Position numbers and translations under genes: made by a program. The notes under the pieces were generated by a model. The model was given only the letters and a program-made list of their open reading frames with translations, did not search any database and was not told the origin of the DNA. Positions 9,256-17,089 of a DNA stretch of 64,000 nucleotides are shown here, piece after piece (position 1 is the first letter of the stretch; the number at the start of each line of letters is the position of its first letter). The DNA is from an uncultured Lachnospiraceae bacterium (GTDB taxonomy: Bacteria > Bacillota > Clostridia > Lachnospirales > Lachnospiraceae): contig CANPZE010000011.1 of the NCBI GenBank assembly GCA_947589315.1, forward strand, positions 1 to 64,000. The letters run 5' to 3'.

Positions 9256-9771
9256 ATGGAACTCTTTGACAGATATGGAATTGATATAGGATATGTTATT
9301 ATTGGTATGGCAGGCGTGATCGTAATATTATTCATTCTTTTGTTGATAACAATGATCAAGGATGCAAACAGTCGGAAAAAATATCGGAAGTTTATGGATG
9401 GGGAAAATGGCAAGAATTTGGAGAAAGCAATTTTAGATAAATTTTCTGCAATTGATATTTTGCAAAAGGATGTATTAGAAATTAATAAGCAGCTGGTAGA
9501 TATTGACGGCAGATTGATCAATGCTTATCAAAAAGTAGGTCTGGTAAAATATGATGCTTTTAAGGAAATTGGCGGAAAGCTTAGCTTTGTATTGGTGCTT
9601 TTGACAGCAGAAAACAATGGATTTATTTTTAATTCTATGCACAGCAGCCGGGAAGGCTGTTATGTCTATACTAAGGAAATAGTAAATGGGGAAGCATTTG
9701 TTATTTTGTCAGAAGAAGAACAGCAGGCGTTGGATCAAGCAAAAGCAAATAAAGGAGTAATCGTAAAATGA
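9256..9771 (+). CDS. DUF4446 family membrane-anchored protein
   Basis: 171 residues. One N-terminal membrane segment (about residues 11-36, GYVIIGMAGVIVILFILLLI) is followed by a coiled-coil-like stretch (LQKDVLEINKQLVDIDGRL) and a compact domain with GLVKYDAFKEIGGKLSFVL and the SREGCYVYTKEI block. This is the DUF4446 family, which regularly follows parB in Clostridia; its function is not known to me. AGAAAGGAAAA precedes the start. Its stop overlaps the next gene's ATG by 4 bases. Confidence 0.85.
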   Translation: MELFDRYGIDIGYVIIGMAGVIVILFILLLITMIKDANSRKKYRKFMDGENGKNLEKAILDKFSAIDILQKDVLEINKQLVDIDGRLINAYQKVGLVKYDAFKEIGGKLSFVLVLLTAENNGFIFNSMHSSREGCYVYTKEIVNGEAFVILSEEEQQALDQAKANKGVIVK

Positions 9772-10730
9772 TGTATTTATGGTTGATCGTAGGTTTTATA
9801 TTATTGATAAAAGGAGCAGATTTCTTTGTGGACGGAAGTTCAGGAGTTGCAAAAATCCTGCATGTTCCTTCTATTATAGTAGGCCTTACAATTGTAGCGA
9901 TGGGTACCAGCCTGCCGGAATGCGCAGTAAGCATCAGCGCAGCATTATCAGGTAAAAATGATATTGCGGTCAGTAATGTAATTGGCTCTAATTTTTTTAA
10001 TCTACTGATGGTATGTGGTATCTGTGCCATTATTAAACCATTGCCTATAGACCGTAAAACAGTAAAAGGAGAATTTCCCTTTTCTATTTTTGTAGGGTTT
10101 CTTCTTTTGTTAATGTCTGGGGATTATCTGATAAAAGGAAAAAACAGTATAAACCAAATTTCCAGGATAGACGGCATTATTTTATTGATCCTTTTTGCCG
10201 GTTTTTTGGGAAATATGATACGCTCTGCATTGAAGGCAAGGAAAGAATATGACCAGAAGGAAAAGGAGGAAGAAAAGAAACAAATGTCTATCCTCGTATG
10301 TCTGTTCCTGATTGTTATTGGAATTATTGCAATAAAGTATGGCGGGGATATGGTAGTAAACAGCGCATCTGATATCGCAGCAACATTTGGGCTCAGCCAG
10401 AACCTTATTGGGCTGACGATCGTAGCAGTAGGTACCAGTCTGCCGGAGTTAGTTACATCTATAGTGGCAGCGAGAAAAGGGGAAAGCGATATGGCCCTGG
10501 GGAATGTAGTGGGGTCTAATATATTTAATATTCTGTTGGTATTAGGAGTATCTACTGCAATCCATCCGATCGCAGTAGGGATACTCTCTATATATGACCT
10601 TATCTTCCTGGGGATTATCAATATCCTGGTATGGATATTTGCCTATAAGGGAAACAGGATCAATCGATTCCAGGGATGCATCATGGTATTTTTATATGGA
10701 ATCTATATGGTGTACGTCTGCCTCAGGTAG
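9768..10730 (+). CDS. Calcium/sodium antiporter of the CaCA family (YrbG-like)
   Basis: 320 residues, about ten membrane segments. Both alpha-repeats of the cation/Ca2+ exchanger superfamily are plain: AMGTSLPECAVSISAA with NVIGSNFFNLL, and AVGTSLPELVTSIVAA with NVVGSNIFNIL. A charged cytoplasmic loop (EYDQKEKEEEKKQ) lies between the halves. It exchanges Ca2+ for Na+ (or H+) across the plasma membrane; the exact ions cannot be read from sequence. It is coupled to the DUF4446 gene by a 4-base overlap. Its last 39 bases overlap the 3' end of the convergent alarmone synthetase gene. Confidence 0.9.
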   Translation: MMYLWLIVGFILLIKGADFFVDGSSGVAKILHVPSIIVGLTIVAMGTSLPECAVSISAALSGKNDIAVSNVIGSNFFNLLMVCGICAIIKPLPIDRKTVKGEFPFSIFVGFLLLLMSGDYLIKGKNSINQISRIDGIILLILFAGFLGNMIRSALKARKEYDQKEKEEEKKQMSILVCLFLIVIGIIAIKYGGDMVVNSASDIAATFGLSQNLIGLTIVAVGTSLPELVTSIVAARKGESDMALGNVVGSNIFNILLVLGVSTAIHPIAVGILSIYDLIFLGIINILVWIFAYKGNRINRFQGCIMVFLYGIYMVYVCLR

Positions 10731-11414
10731 GATCGTGTCGTTGGCTAAGACAGAGTCGCTGCTCATGGCAGAGCCGCCGTTAAAGTCTTTGTGATATTGC
10801 TTAACCTCTTCATTAATGGACAACATTTTTTCATCCAGAAAAGAAATAATATTGGCGCATTCTTTTAATTCGTCCCGGATTCCGTCCGGAGCTTTGCCTT
10901 CAAATTTGTAATAAATTTTATGTTCCAGGCTTGCCCAGAAATCCATAGCAATGGTGCGGATCTGTATCTCTGCCTTTGTGTCAATGACATCATTGGATAA
11001 GAAAATCGGTACGGAAACGATCATATGGTAACTCATATATCCGTTTTCTTTTGGATTGGCAATATAATCCTTTACCTTAAGGACTGTCACATCACTTTGC
11101 TTTGTAATGGCATCTGCGATTCGATAAATATCGGATGTAAAAGAACAGATAATACGGATACCTGCTACGTCATTTACATAATTCACAATATTGTCTACGG
11201 TCAATTCCTTTTGTTTGATACGAAGTTTACGGGCGATACTGCTTCCAGATTTAATACGCGAGGTAATATGCTCAATAGGGTTGTATTGATGGGCAAGCTT
11301 AAACTCGTTATTCAGGATCTCTAATTTTGTACAGATTTCCTTTAGTACAGCATCATAGAGAAGAAGAGTATGATTCCATTCTTCTTCTTCGTTATAGTAT
11401 AGTAATTCTCCCAT
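10692..11414 (-). CDS. Small alarmone synthetase (RelA/SpoT-domain GTP pyrophosphokinase)
   Basis: 240 residues, synthetase domain only: no HD hydrolase, TGS or ACT regions. Synthetase motifs are visible: RIKSGSSIARKLR, VNDVAGIRIICSF, ENGYMSYHMIV (in place of the usual NGYRSLH) and EIQIRTIAMDFWASLEHKIY. It would transfer pyrophosphate from ATP to GTP or GDP, making (p)ppGpp. The Shine-Dalgarno AAGGAG precedes the ATG. It follows the glycosyltransferase gene by 9 bases, so the two are one transcript. The 3' end overlaps the convergent antiporter gene. The acidic, Ser-rich C-terminal tail is unlike RelQ cores. Confidence 0.9.
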   Translation of the reverse strand: MGELLYYNEEEEWNHTLLLYDAVLKEICTKLEILNNEFKLAHQYNPIEHITSRIKSGSSIARKLRIKQKELTVDNIVNYVNDVAGIRIICSFTSDIYRIADAITKQSDVTVLKVKDYIANPKENGYMSYHMIVSVPIFLSNDVIDTKAEIQIRTIAMDFWASLEHKIYYKFEGKAPDGIRDELKECANIISFLDEKMLSINEEVKQYHKDFNGGSAMSSDSVLANDTILPEADVHHIDSI

Positions 11415-11423
11415 AATGTCTCC

Positions 11424-12440
11424 TTAGTTAAAACCATATATGCGGTTAAAAAAGTGATATCCATGGATGATGATCTTCTTGCCGGATTTACTATTCATTT
11501 GCATCGGCTTGCCGAATTTACGGCGGGTGATCGTCTTATAAATGATAGGATTTTTGGAGCGAAGATATCCCCAGAGTTCTTCCCTCTTGGCAAGGCTTTC
11601 CCGGGAACCTTCATTTACCAGTAATGCCGAACTGACGATCATTATCATGGACAGATATTTGATCATATAGGAACGGAGCTTCCTGTTCCTGATCGTTGTA
11701 AGGTCATGGGAATCAATAATGATCCGATTTACCTTCAGCTGCTGGTCGATCCGTTTTGTCATTATTGCTTCATTGACAGATTGATCAGAACGACCGATAA
11801 AATAGCGATAAAGATCTACATCCAAATAATACATTTTTTTCACATAGGGAAGAGGATGGTAGGCATAAATATTATCCACATAAAAGGTATGCTCCGGAAG
11901 CTTCAGCCCGCAATCCCGCAATAGCTTAGTACGGTAGATAATGGAATGCATCAACAGGTTCTGGCTCATGCGGAAATGTTTGATATCGTTCCAGCCGATG
12001 ATACGTCCCCGGGGGATTGCTCCCAGATATGACATTACTTTATGTTTGTGGACGGAAGGCTTTTCATAGACATAATTGCTGATCAGCATGTCTAATACTA
12101 CTCCATCCGAAAGCATTTGCTGTAAAAGCTCTAATACCTGTTCCAGGCTATAAGTATCCAGCCAGTCATCGCTGTCCAAAACTTTAAAATACAGGCCGGT
12201 GGCATTTTCAAGACCGGTGTTTACTGCAGCTCCATGCCCGCCATTTTCTTGATGAATTGCACGGACAATATCGGGATAGCGTTTTTCATAATCTCTGGCG
12301 ATATCCAGGGTATTATCTGCAGAGCCGTCATCTATGATTAAAATCTCAATATCATCGCCTCCCATTAGAGCGGTGTCAATAGCATGCGCCATATATTCAG
12401 CGGAGTTATAGCACGGAATTGTAATTGTAAGAAGCTTCAT
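11424..12440 (-). CDS. Family 2 glycosyltransferase
   Basis: 338 residues. The GT-A fold is shown by LTITIPCYNSAEYMAHAID, the nucleotide-binding IEILIIDDGSADNT, HQENGGHGAAVNTGLENA and the metal-binding DSDDW. No membrane segments are obvious, so it is likely a cytoplasmic enzyme adding a sugar to a lipid, teichoic-acid or polysaccharide acceptor; substrate not predictable. AGAGGATTAACAT precedes the ATG. It is the first gene of a two-gene unit with the downstream alarmone synthetase. Confidence 0.88.
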   Translation of the reverse strand: MKLLTITIPCYNSAEYMAHAIDTALMGGDDIEILIIDDGSADNTLDIARDYEKRYPDIVRAIHQENGGHGAAVNTGLENATGLYFKVLDSDDWLDTYSLEQVLELLQQMLSDGVVLDMLISNYVYEKPSVHKHKVMSYLGAIPRGRIIGWNDIKHFRMSQNLLMHSIIYRTKLLRDCGLKLPEHTFYVDNIYAYHPLPYVKKMYYLDVDLYRYFIGRSDQSVNEAIMTKRIDQQLKVNRIIIDSHDLTTIRNRKLRSYMIKYLSMIMIVSSALLVNEGSRESLAKREELWGYLRSKNPIIYKTITRRKFGKPMQMNSKSGKKIIIHGYHFFNRIYGFN

Positions 12441-12625
12441 ATGTTAATCCTCTCTTTGAACGTATTTATAACCTATATATGGAAAATTATTCATATAAGT
12501 ATATTATAATATGAAATAAGCAGAGATAAAAGAAAATTTTTATTAACTTTTCCTTACTTTGTAAAGTGGATACAAAGAATATATTTTGATCATAGGATGG
12601 CAGTGATTTTATTTGAAAGAAATGG

Positions 12626-12631
12626 TATGAT
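12626..12631 (+). promoter_or_regulatory. Possible extended -10 upstream of cdd
   Basis: TGGTATGAT ends at 12631, 41 bases before the cdd start, with no good -35. The 232-base divergent region 12441-12672 between the glycosyltransferase and cdd otherwise shows nothing I can name. Confidence 0.35.
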
Positions 12632-12672
12632 AAAAGATAAGTATATGAATGAAACAGAGAGGAGAAAGTATA

Positions 12673-13089
12673 ATGGCGGAAGAGCAGCAATTGATCAGGA
12701 TGGCGATCGAGGCAAGAAAAAAGTCTTATTCTCCATATTCCCATTTTAAAGTAGGGGCCTGTCTCGAGACTTGGGGCGGCAAGTTCTATACAGGCTGCAA
12801 TATAGAGAATGCAGGATATACGGCTACAAATTGCGCAGAGCGTACGGCTTTTTTCCAGGCGGTAAGCGAAGGAGAGTACAATTTCCGGCGGATTGCAATT
12901 GTGGGAGGCGGAGAGAAAGGGATCACAGAGGCCTGTCCTCCCTGTGGGGTGTGCCTGCAGGTAATGATGGAATTTTGCGACAGAGATGTATTCCAGGTTA
13001 TACTGGCCAAATCTCCCGAAGAATATGAAGTCGTATTATTAAAGGACTTGCTTCCCAGAGGTTTTGGACCAGGTCAGTTAAAGAGATAG
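12673..13089 (+). CDS. cdd: Cytidine deaminase
   Basis: 138 residues, the homotetrameric short form. It deaminates cytidine and deoxycytidine to uridine and deoxyuridine. The substrate-binding GCNIENAGY and the zinc motifs CAERTAFFQA (Cys plus catalytic Glu) and PCGVC (two further Cys ligands) are intact. Start ATG 12673 has GAGGAGAAA just upstream; the ATG at 12649 would bury that site. It is followed after 13 bases by pyrimidine-nucleoside phosphorylase, forming a pyrimidine salvage operon. Confidence 0.95.
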   Translation: MAEEQQLIRMAIEARKKSYSPYSHFKVGACLETWGGKFYTGCNIENAGYTATNCAERTAFFQAVSEGEYNFRRIAIVGGGEKGITEACPPCGVCLQVMMEFCDRDVFQVILAKSPEEYEVVLLKDLLPRGFGPGQLKR

Positions 13090-13102
13090 GCGGAGGATTT
13101 TT

Positions 13103-14440
13103 ATGAGAATGTATGATGTCATTGATAAAAAGAAAAAGGGCAGTAAATTAACGGGAGAAGAGATCCGTTTTGCTGTGGAGGGGTATGTAAAAAAAGAAAT
13201 TCCAGATTACCAGATGGCGGCGCTCTTAATGGCAATTTATTATCAGGGGATGGATGATGAGGAATTGTTAGAGCTGACCAATTGTATGGCTGAATCAGGT
13301 GACAGAGTTGATCTGTCTGGGATTCAGGGGATTAAGGTGGATAAGCACAGTACCGGCGGCGTGGGGGATAAGACTACGTTGGCAGTAGCTCCTCTGGTAG
13401 CCGCCTGTGGAGGCAAGGTTGCAAAAATGAGCGGAAGGGGACTGGGATTTACCGGGGGTACAGTAGACAAGCTGGAATCGATTCCCGGGATGGAACTGGG
13501 ACTTTCCCAGGACAAGTTTTTCCGCATTGTGAATGAGACCGGGCTTTCTATTATCAGCCAATCTGCAGAAATTGCTCCCGCTGATAAAAAGCTGTACGCC
13601 CTTCGGGACGTAACGGCAACCGTGGACAGTATTCCCCTGATTGCAGCTTCCGTTATGAGCAAAAAGCTGGCTGCCGGCAGCGATAAAATTATTTTGGATG
13701 TGACAGTGGGAAGCGGGGCTTTTATGAAGACCCGGGAAGACGCCATTCAGTTGGCACAAAAGATGGTGGCTATTGGCGAAGGAGCCGGTCGGCAGACGGT
13801 AGCTTTTCTTACAAATATGGACGTTCCTCTGGGTGTGGCGGTAGGAAATGATATTGAGGTAATCGAAGCTATTCATACATTGCAGGGGAAAGGGCCAGAG
13901 GATTTTCAGGAAATCTGCCTGTTATTTGCTTCCCATATGCTGTATATGGGAGGAAGGGGATCTTTAGAGGAGTGTAAGGCACAGGCGAGGGAGGCGATGG
14001 AAAATGGCAGGGCATTGGAGAAGCTGGTCCAAATGGTAGATAATCAAGGCGGAGACAGCAGTTATATCACATCGCCAGAGAAATTTAGCCCCGCTCCTTT
14101 CCAGCAGGAGATTACTGCATGGGAGGATGGATATATTACAGGCATGGATACAGAACGCTGTGGAAGGGCAGCAGTTATTCTGGGGGCGGGAAGAGAGACG
14201 AAAGACAGCAGGATCGATGCGGCGGCGGGTATTCGTTTCTGGCATAAAACAGGGGATTCTGTAAAAACAGGAGATCCTGTTGCTACATTGTATGCCTCCG
14301 ATAAAAAGAAATTGGAGGAGGGAACGGAATATCTTAAAAAGGCCTATACCTTTGGAAAGGAAAGAGTTGAACCTATGCCTTCTGTCCTTGCTTTTGTATC
14401 CAAAGATGGTGTTGTAGACATGGGAACTAATCTACAATAG
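13103..14440 (+). CDS. pdp: Pyrimidine-nucleoside phosphorylase
   Basis: 445 residues. It phosphorolyses uridine, deoxyuridine and thymidine to base plus (deoxy)ribose-1-phosphate. The signature KVDKHSTGGVGDKTTL is present, with KMSGRGLGFTGGTVDKLESI and the C-terminal domain (IRFWHKTGDSVKTGDPVATL). The length and GVGDKT motif fit both thymidine phosphorylase (deoA) and Pdp; Pdp is usual in Gram-positive bacteria. It lies directly downstream of cdd. Its last 14 bases overlap the 3' end of the convergent kinase-LRR gene. Confidence 0.93.
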   Translation: MRMYDVIDKKKKGSKLTGEEIRFAVEGYVKKEIPDYQMAALLMAIYYQGMDDEELLELTNCMAESGDRVDLSGIQGIKVDKHSTGGVGDKTTLAVAPLVAACGGKVAKMSGRGLGFTGGTVDKLESIPGMELGLSQDKFFRIVNETGLSIISQSAEIAPADKKLYALRDVTATVDSIPLIAASVMSKKLAAGSDKIILDVTVGSGAFMKTREDAIQLAQKMVAIGEGAGRQTVAFLTNMDVPLGVAVGNDIEVIEAIHTLQGKGPEDFQEICLLFASHMLYMGGRGSLEECKAQAREAMENGRALEKLVQMVDNQGGDSSYITSPEKFSPAPFQQEITAWEDGYITGMDTERCGRAAVILGAGRETKDSRIDAAAGIRFWHKTGDSVKTGDPVATLYASDKKKLEEGTEYLKKAYTFGKERVEPMPSVLAFVSKDGVVDMGTNLQ

Positions 14441-15965
14441 TGCATTGGGGAAGAAGGAGCCGAAGTCGTGAGATCTGGCTTTTAGGGATGGAAGTGTCTG
14501 TGAGTACCAATGTGCGCAGGCTTTTTATGTTATTCAAGCCGGTGATATCCTTTAACATTGGATTGGAAGAAAGGTCCAGATATTCCAGCTGTTCCAGATG
14601 GGAAAGAGGAGAGATATCGGTAATTTGGTTCTGGCATAATATCAGATATTGCAGTTTGGGCAGAAGAGATATTTCCTCCAGATCGGTTAATTGATTTTCA
14701 TTAAGATATAATTCTTTTAGGCTGGAATAAACAGAGATTCCCTGAACACGGGAAAGCTGATTTTGCCCTGCATACAGGCAGGTGACAGAATCCGGCTCCC
14801 GGGGAAGGGCAGAGGGGGAGGAGAGCGAGGACAGATTCTTCCGCTGTATATCCCATTCTTTTTCCTGAGCTTTCTCGAAAGACAGGGAAGAGGAAAGAGG
14901 CGGAGATGGCAGCTTTTTACCGGAATCCCCCGGGTGAAGAAACTGGTAAAAGAAAATAAGAAAAGTACATCCGGCAATAATCAGTACGGACCACAGGAAA
15001 ATAAAAAACAGATGCTGCTGGATCAGAGGAAAAAGCTTGCCTGGCAGCAGCTTTGGACGAGGATGTTTAACCAATGATTTTGGAGAAAATGCTTTTTTGC
15101 AATATGTCTCTATGGAAGTGTTTTTTCTTAGAAGATATTCCATAGGAATGGTTTCTACCTGAAAGAAAGGATGTATGGGATCGCAAAATTGGATCCTTTG
15201 TTCTCCTTCTAAGACTTCATGATCCTGAGAGAGAAGAAGCAACTGATCCTCCAGAAGTGATAAGGGAGAAGAAAGACAAGGATCAGAAAAGATATTTTGG
15301 GAATCAGAATCCAGATGGATTCCCTGTTGGAGAAGATACAGAAGGTTTTCCGGAATATGGGAAGGGGCAGCTTCTTCCAGGGAGCGTCCATCATTTAATA
15401 GCAAGAATAAGAGCTTGCATATGGCAAATACCATTTGTTTGGGAATATCGTGGAGAGAGGGAGAAAAATAACCTGGGGTATATGAGGAAAAGTTACAAGT
15501 AAAGAGAGACAGGTCACCCAGGCAGAATTCTCCTGTGTTGCTGTAGTATATATTGCGGGGACTGATATCAATGGCATAATATTGGTTGCTGAGAAGATAT
15601 GAGACGCCGCGGCATAGATGTATCCCTAATGTGATAATTTCCTGGAACGACATTCCCGGTCCAAGTAATATTTCCTGTAATGTAGTATAGGATGGATAAA
15701 ATACATAGTTATTTTGCTTTTTTTGAATATGCTCCTGGGGAAGGCAGAGATAACTGTCCTTAAAATTGGACAATATGGAATAAATTTTTTTGTGAAACCA
15801 GCGCTCGGGAATAATTTTTACGATTTTCCTTTTTGTACCGTCTGGAGATAACAAAAGATATATCTGGGCGTATTTTGACAAAGAGATACAAGACTGGATA
15901 TTCCAGGCCGCATATATCCCAGGGAGATATAAGGAAGATTTGTTTGTATGGAATATAGGATTCAT
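14427..15965 (-). CDS. Kinase-like protein with transmembrane segment and extracytoplasmic leucine-rich repeats
   Basis: 512 residues in three parts. Residues 1 to about 260 resemble a Ser/Thr kinase with drifted motifs: probable ATP lysine in RKIVKII (K50), catalytic loop AIDISPRNIYY (D133, N138) in place of HRDxKPEN, metal-binding GDLS (D151) in place of DFG, and YTPGYFSPS like the GTPGYxAPE activation end. No glycine-rich loop is clear. Residues 317-341 are a membrane segment. Residues 395-505 hold SDS22/internalin-like leucine-rich repeats (LKELYLNENQLTDLEEISLL and similar). The kinase would be inside and the repeats outside. AGGAGA precedes the ATG. It follows the Ig-like protein gene by 18 bases, so both are probably one operon. 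Activity is uncertain; it could be a pseudokinase. Confidence 0.75.
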   Translation of the reverse strand: MNPIFHTNKSSLYLPGIYAAWNIQSCISLSKYAQIYLLLSPDGTKRKIVKIIPERWFHKKIYSILSNFKDSYLCLPQEHIQKKQNNYVFYPSYTTLQEILLGPGMSFQEIITLGIHLCRGVSYLLSNQYYAIDISPRNIYYSNTGEFCLGDLSLFTCNFSSYTPGYFSPSLHDIPKQMVFAICKLLFLLLNDGRSLEEAAPSHIPENLLYLLQQGIHLDSDSQNIFSDPCLSSPLSLLEDQLLLLSQDHEVLEGEQRIQFCDPIHPFFQVETIPMEYLLRKNTSIETYCKKAFSPKSLVKHPRPKLLPGKLFPLIQQHLFFIFLWSVLIIAGCTFLIFFYQFLHPGDSGKKLPSPPLSSSLSFEKAQEKEWDIQRKNLSSLSSPSALPREPDSVTCLYAGQNQLSRVQGISVYSSLKELYLNENQLTDLEEISLLPKLQYLILCQNQITDISPLSHLEQLEYLDLSSNPMLKDITGLNNIKSLRTLVLTDTSIPKSQISRLRLLLPQCTIVD

Positions 15966-15983
15966 CGCAGCTTCTCCTTTTTA

Positions 15984-16952
15984 TTATGGGACTTTAATAG
16001 TACAGGATGCAGACAGTGTTCGGTTTTGCCAGCGCAATGTGCAGATGATCAGGGCAATCCCAGGTTTTTTTGCTTTACAGTAGCCGGAAGAGACGGATAC
16101 AACAGAAGGATCTGTAGATTTCCATTGATAAGAAAAGGAATTTCTCCTGGTAGAAGAAGGAGTTAGCCTGGCAGTAAGCCGATGGCTTTTTCCTTTGAGA
16201 AGGGTAATAAAATATTGCGACAGCCGGAGAGAAGCCTCTCCCTTTTTCTTTTTGTTCTTACTTAATTTGCTGTTGGGCTTTGAAGAGCTTTTTGTTTTTG
16301 CCTGCTGAGTAGGCTTTGAAGGTTTTTTTGTTTTTGTTTGTTGAGTGGGCTTTGAAGTGCCTTTTGTTTTTGTTTGTTGAGTGGGCTTTGAAGGTTTTTT
16401 TGTTTTTGTTTGTTGAGTGGGTTTTGAAGGTTTCTTTGTTTTTGTTTGTTGAGTGGGCTTTGAAGGTTTCTTTGTTTTTGTCTGTTGAGTGGATTTTGAA
16501 GGGCTTTTTACTTTTGCCGCAGTATCAATAATCTGGATATAATAGGGCAGGGACTGTTCCTGCAAATTGGTGAGAGAAAAAAGATAAGACTGTCCTTTCT
16601 TTAACAAATAAGAAATGGTTAAAGATCTGCCAGATTTAGATAACATATAGGTATCTGGAGAAATAGAGTCTCCTCCTTCAGAGTATAACTGAAAAGAAAA
16701 GGAGGGGGTATAGTCTGCTTCAATCAGGATCTTTGTCTTGCCGGAGAGGCCAAAAAATTCATAATAATGGGTAACGTCCCTGTCAATATCACTGGAATAA
16801 GAGCCCTCTGACAGAGAGTAGCAATTCCAGGGGGAGGTATTTTCCTGATACATTTCTTCTGGCCGGGCGGCATATGCGGGGACAGAAGGGGACAGGGAAA
16901 AGACTGCTAAGGATAGGAGCCATAGGTATCCTATAGAGAAATGAAGGTTCAT
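15984..16952 (-). CDS. Secreted protein with 12-residue tandem repeats and a C-terminal Ig-like (BIG2) domain
   Basis: 322 residues. A signal peptide (cleavage near PAYA-ARPEE) is followed by a beta-rich region (about 30-145) resembling pre-peptidase C-terminal folds. A lysine/threonine-rich spacer follows, of about six 12-residue units of the type KPSKPTQQTKTK. The C-terminus is a bacterial Ig-like domain of about 80 residues (SLRLSQYFITLLKGKSHRL to TLSASCTIKVP). No LPXTG anchor is seen; the basic spacer may bind wall polymers. The start has GGAAAGGA upstream. It is first in a probable operon with the kinase-LRR gene, and could be a partner or ligand of its outer repeats (inference). Confidence 0.7.
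   Translation of the reverse strand: MNLHFSIGYLWLLSLAVFSLSPSVPAYAARPEEMYQENTSPWNCYSLSEGSYSSDIDRDVTHYYEFFGLSGKTKILIEADYTPSFSFQLYSEGGDSISPDTYMLSKSGRSLTISYLLKKGQSYLFSLTNLQEQSLPYYIQIIDTAAKVKSPSKSTQQTKTKKPSKPTQQTKTKKPSKPTQQTKTKKPSKPTQQTKTKGTSKPTQQTKTKKPSKPTQQAKTKSSSKPNSKLSKNKKKKGEASLRLSQYFITLLKGKSHRLTARLTPSSTRRNSFSYQWKSTDPSVVSVSSGYCKAKKPGIALIICTLRWQNRTLSASCTIKVP
16290..16515 (-). repeat. 36-base coding tandem repeat
   Basis: About six consecutive 36-base units encode the KPSKPTQQTKTK spacer of the secreted Ig-like protein. Units keep frame and vary by few bases, so copy-number change between strains is likely. It is coding and not CRISPR: there are no spacers. Confidence 0.85.
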
Positions 16953-17039
16953 AATAATCCTTTCCGCACTTTCAAAGCCAAGGTCATTGTAACCTGTGAG
17001 CTTTGAAAAAGCTATGCGGAAAAGTCACAAAAAACAAAG

Positions 17040-17060
17040 GTTAAATTAGAACAATTTAAC
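17040..17060 (-). terminator. AT-rich inverted repeat after the C39-like gene
   Basis: GTTAAATT and AATTTAAC form a perfect 8-base stem with a 5-base loop. On the minus strand it is followed by CCTTTGTTTTTTG. It is a plausible weak terminator for the upstream gene, or an operator in front of the Ig-like gene; low GC makes termination doubtful. Confidence 0.4.
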
Positions 17061-17089
17061 AAAAATCATATAAGGCAGCAGATGAAAAA

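Noticed and set aside
16290-16515. Regular 36-base repeats that could suggest a CRISPR array
   Set aside because: There are no unique spacers; the repeats are directly adjacent, in frame, and encode the Lys/Thr-rich spacer of a secreted protein.
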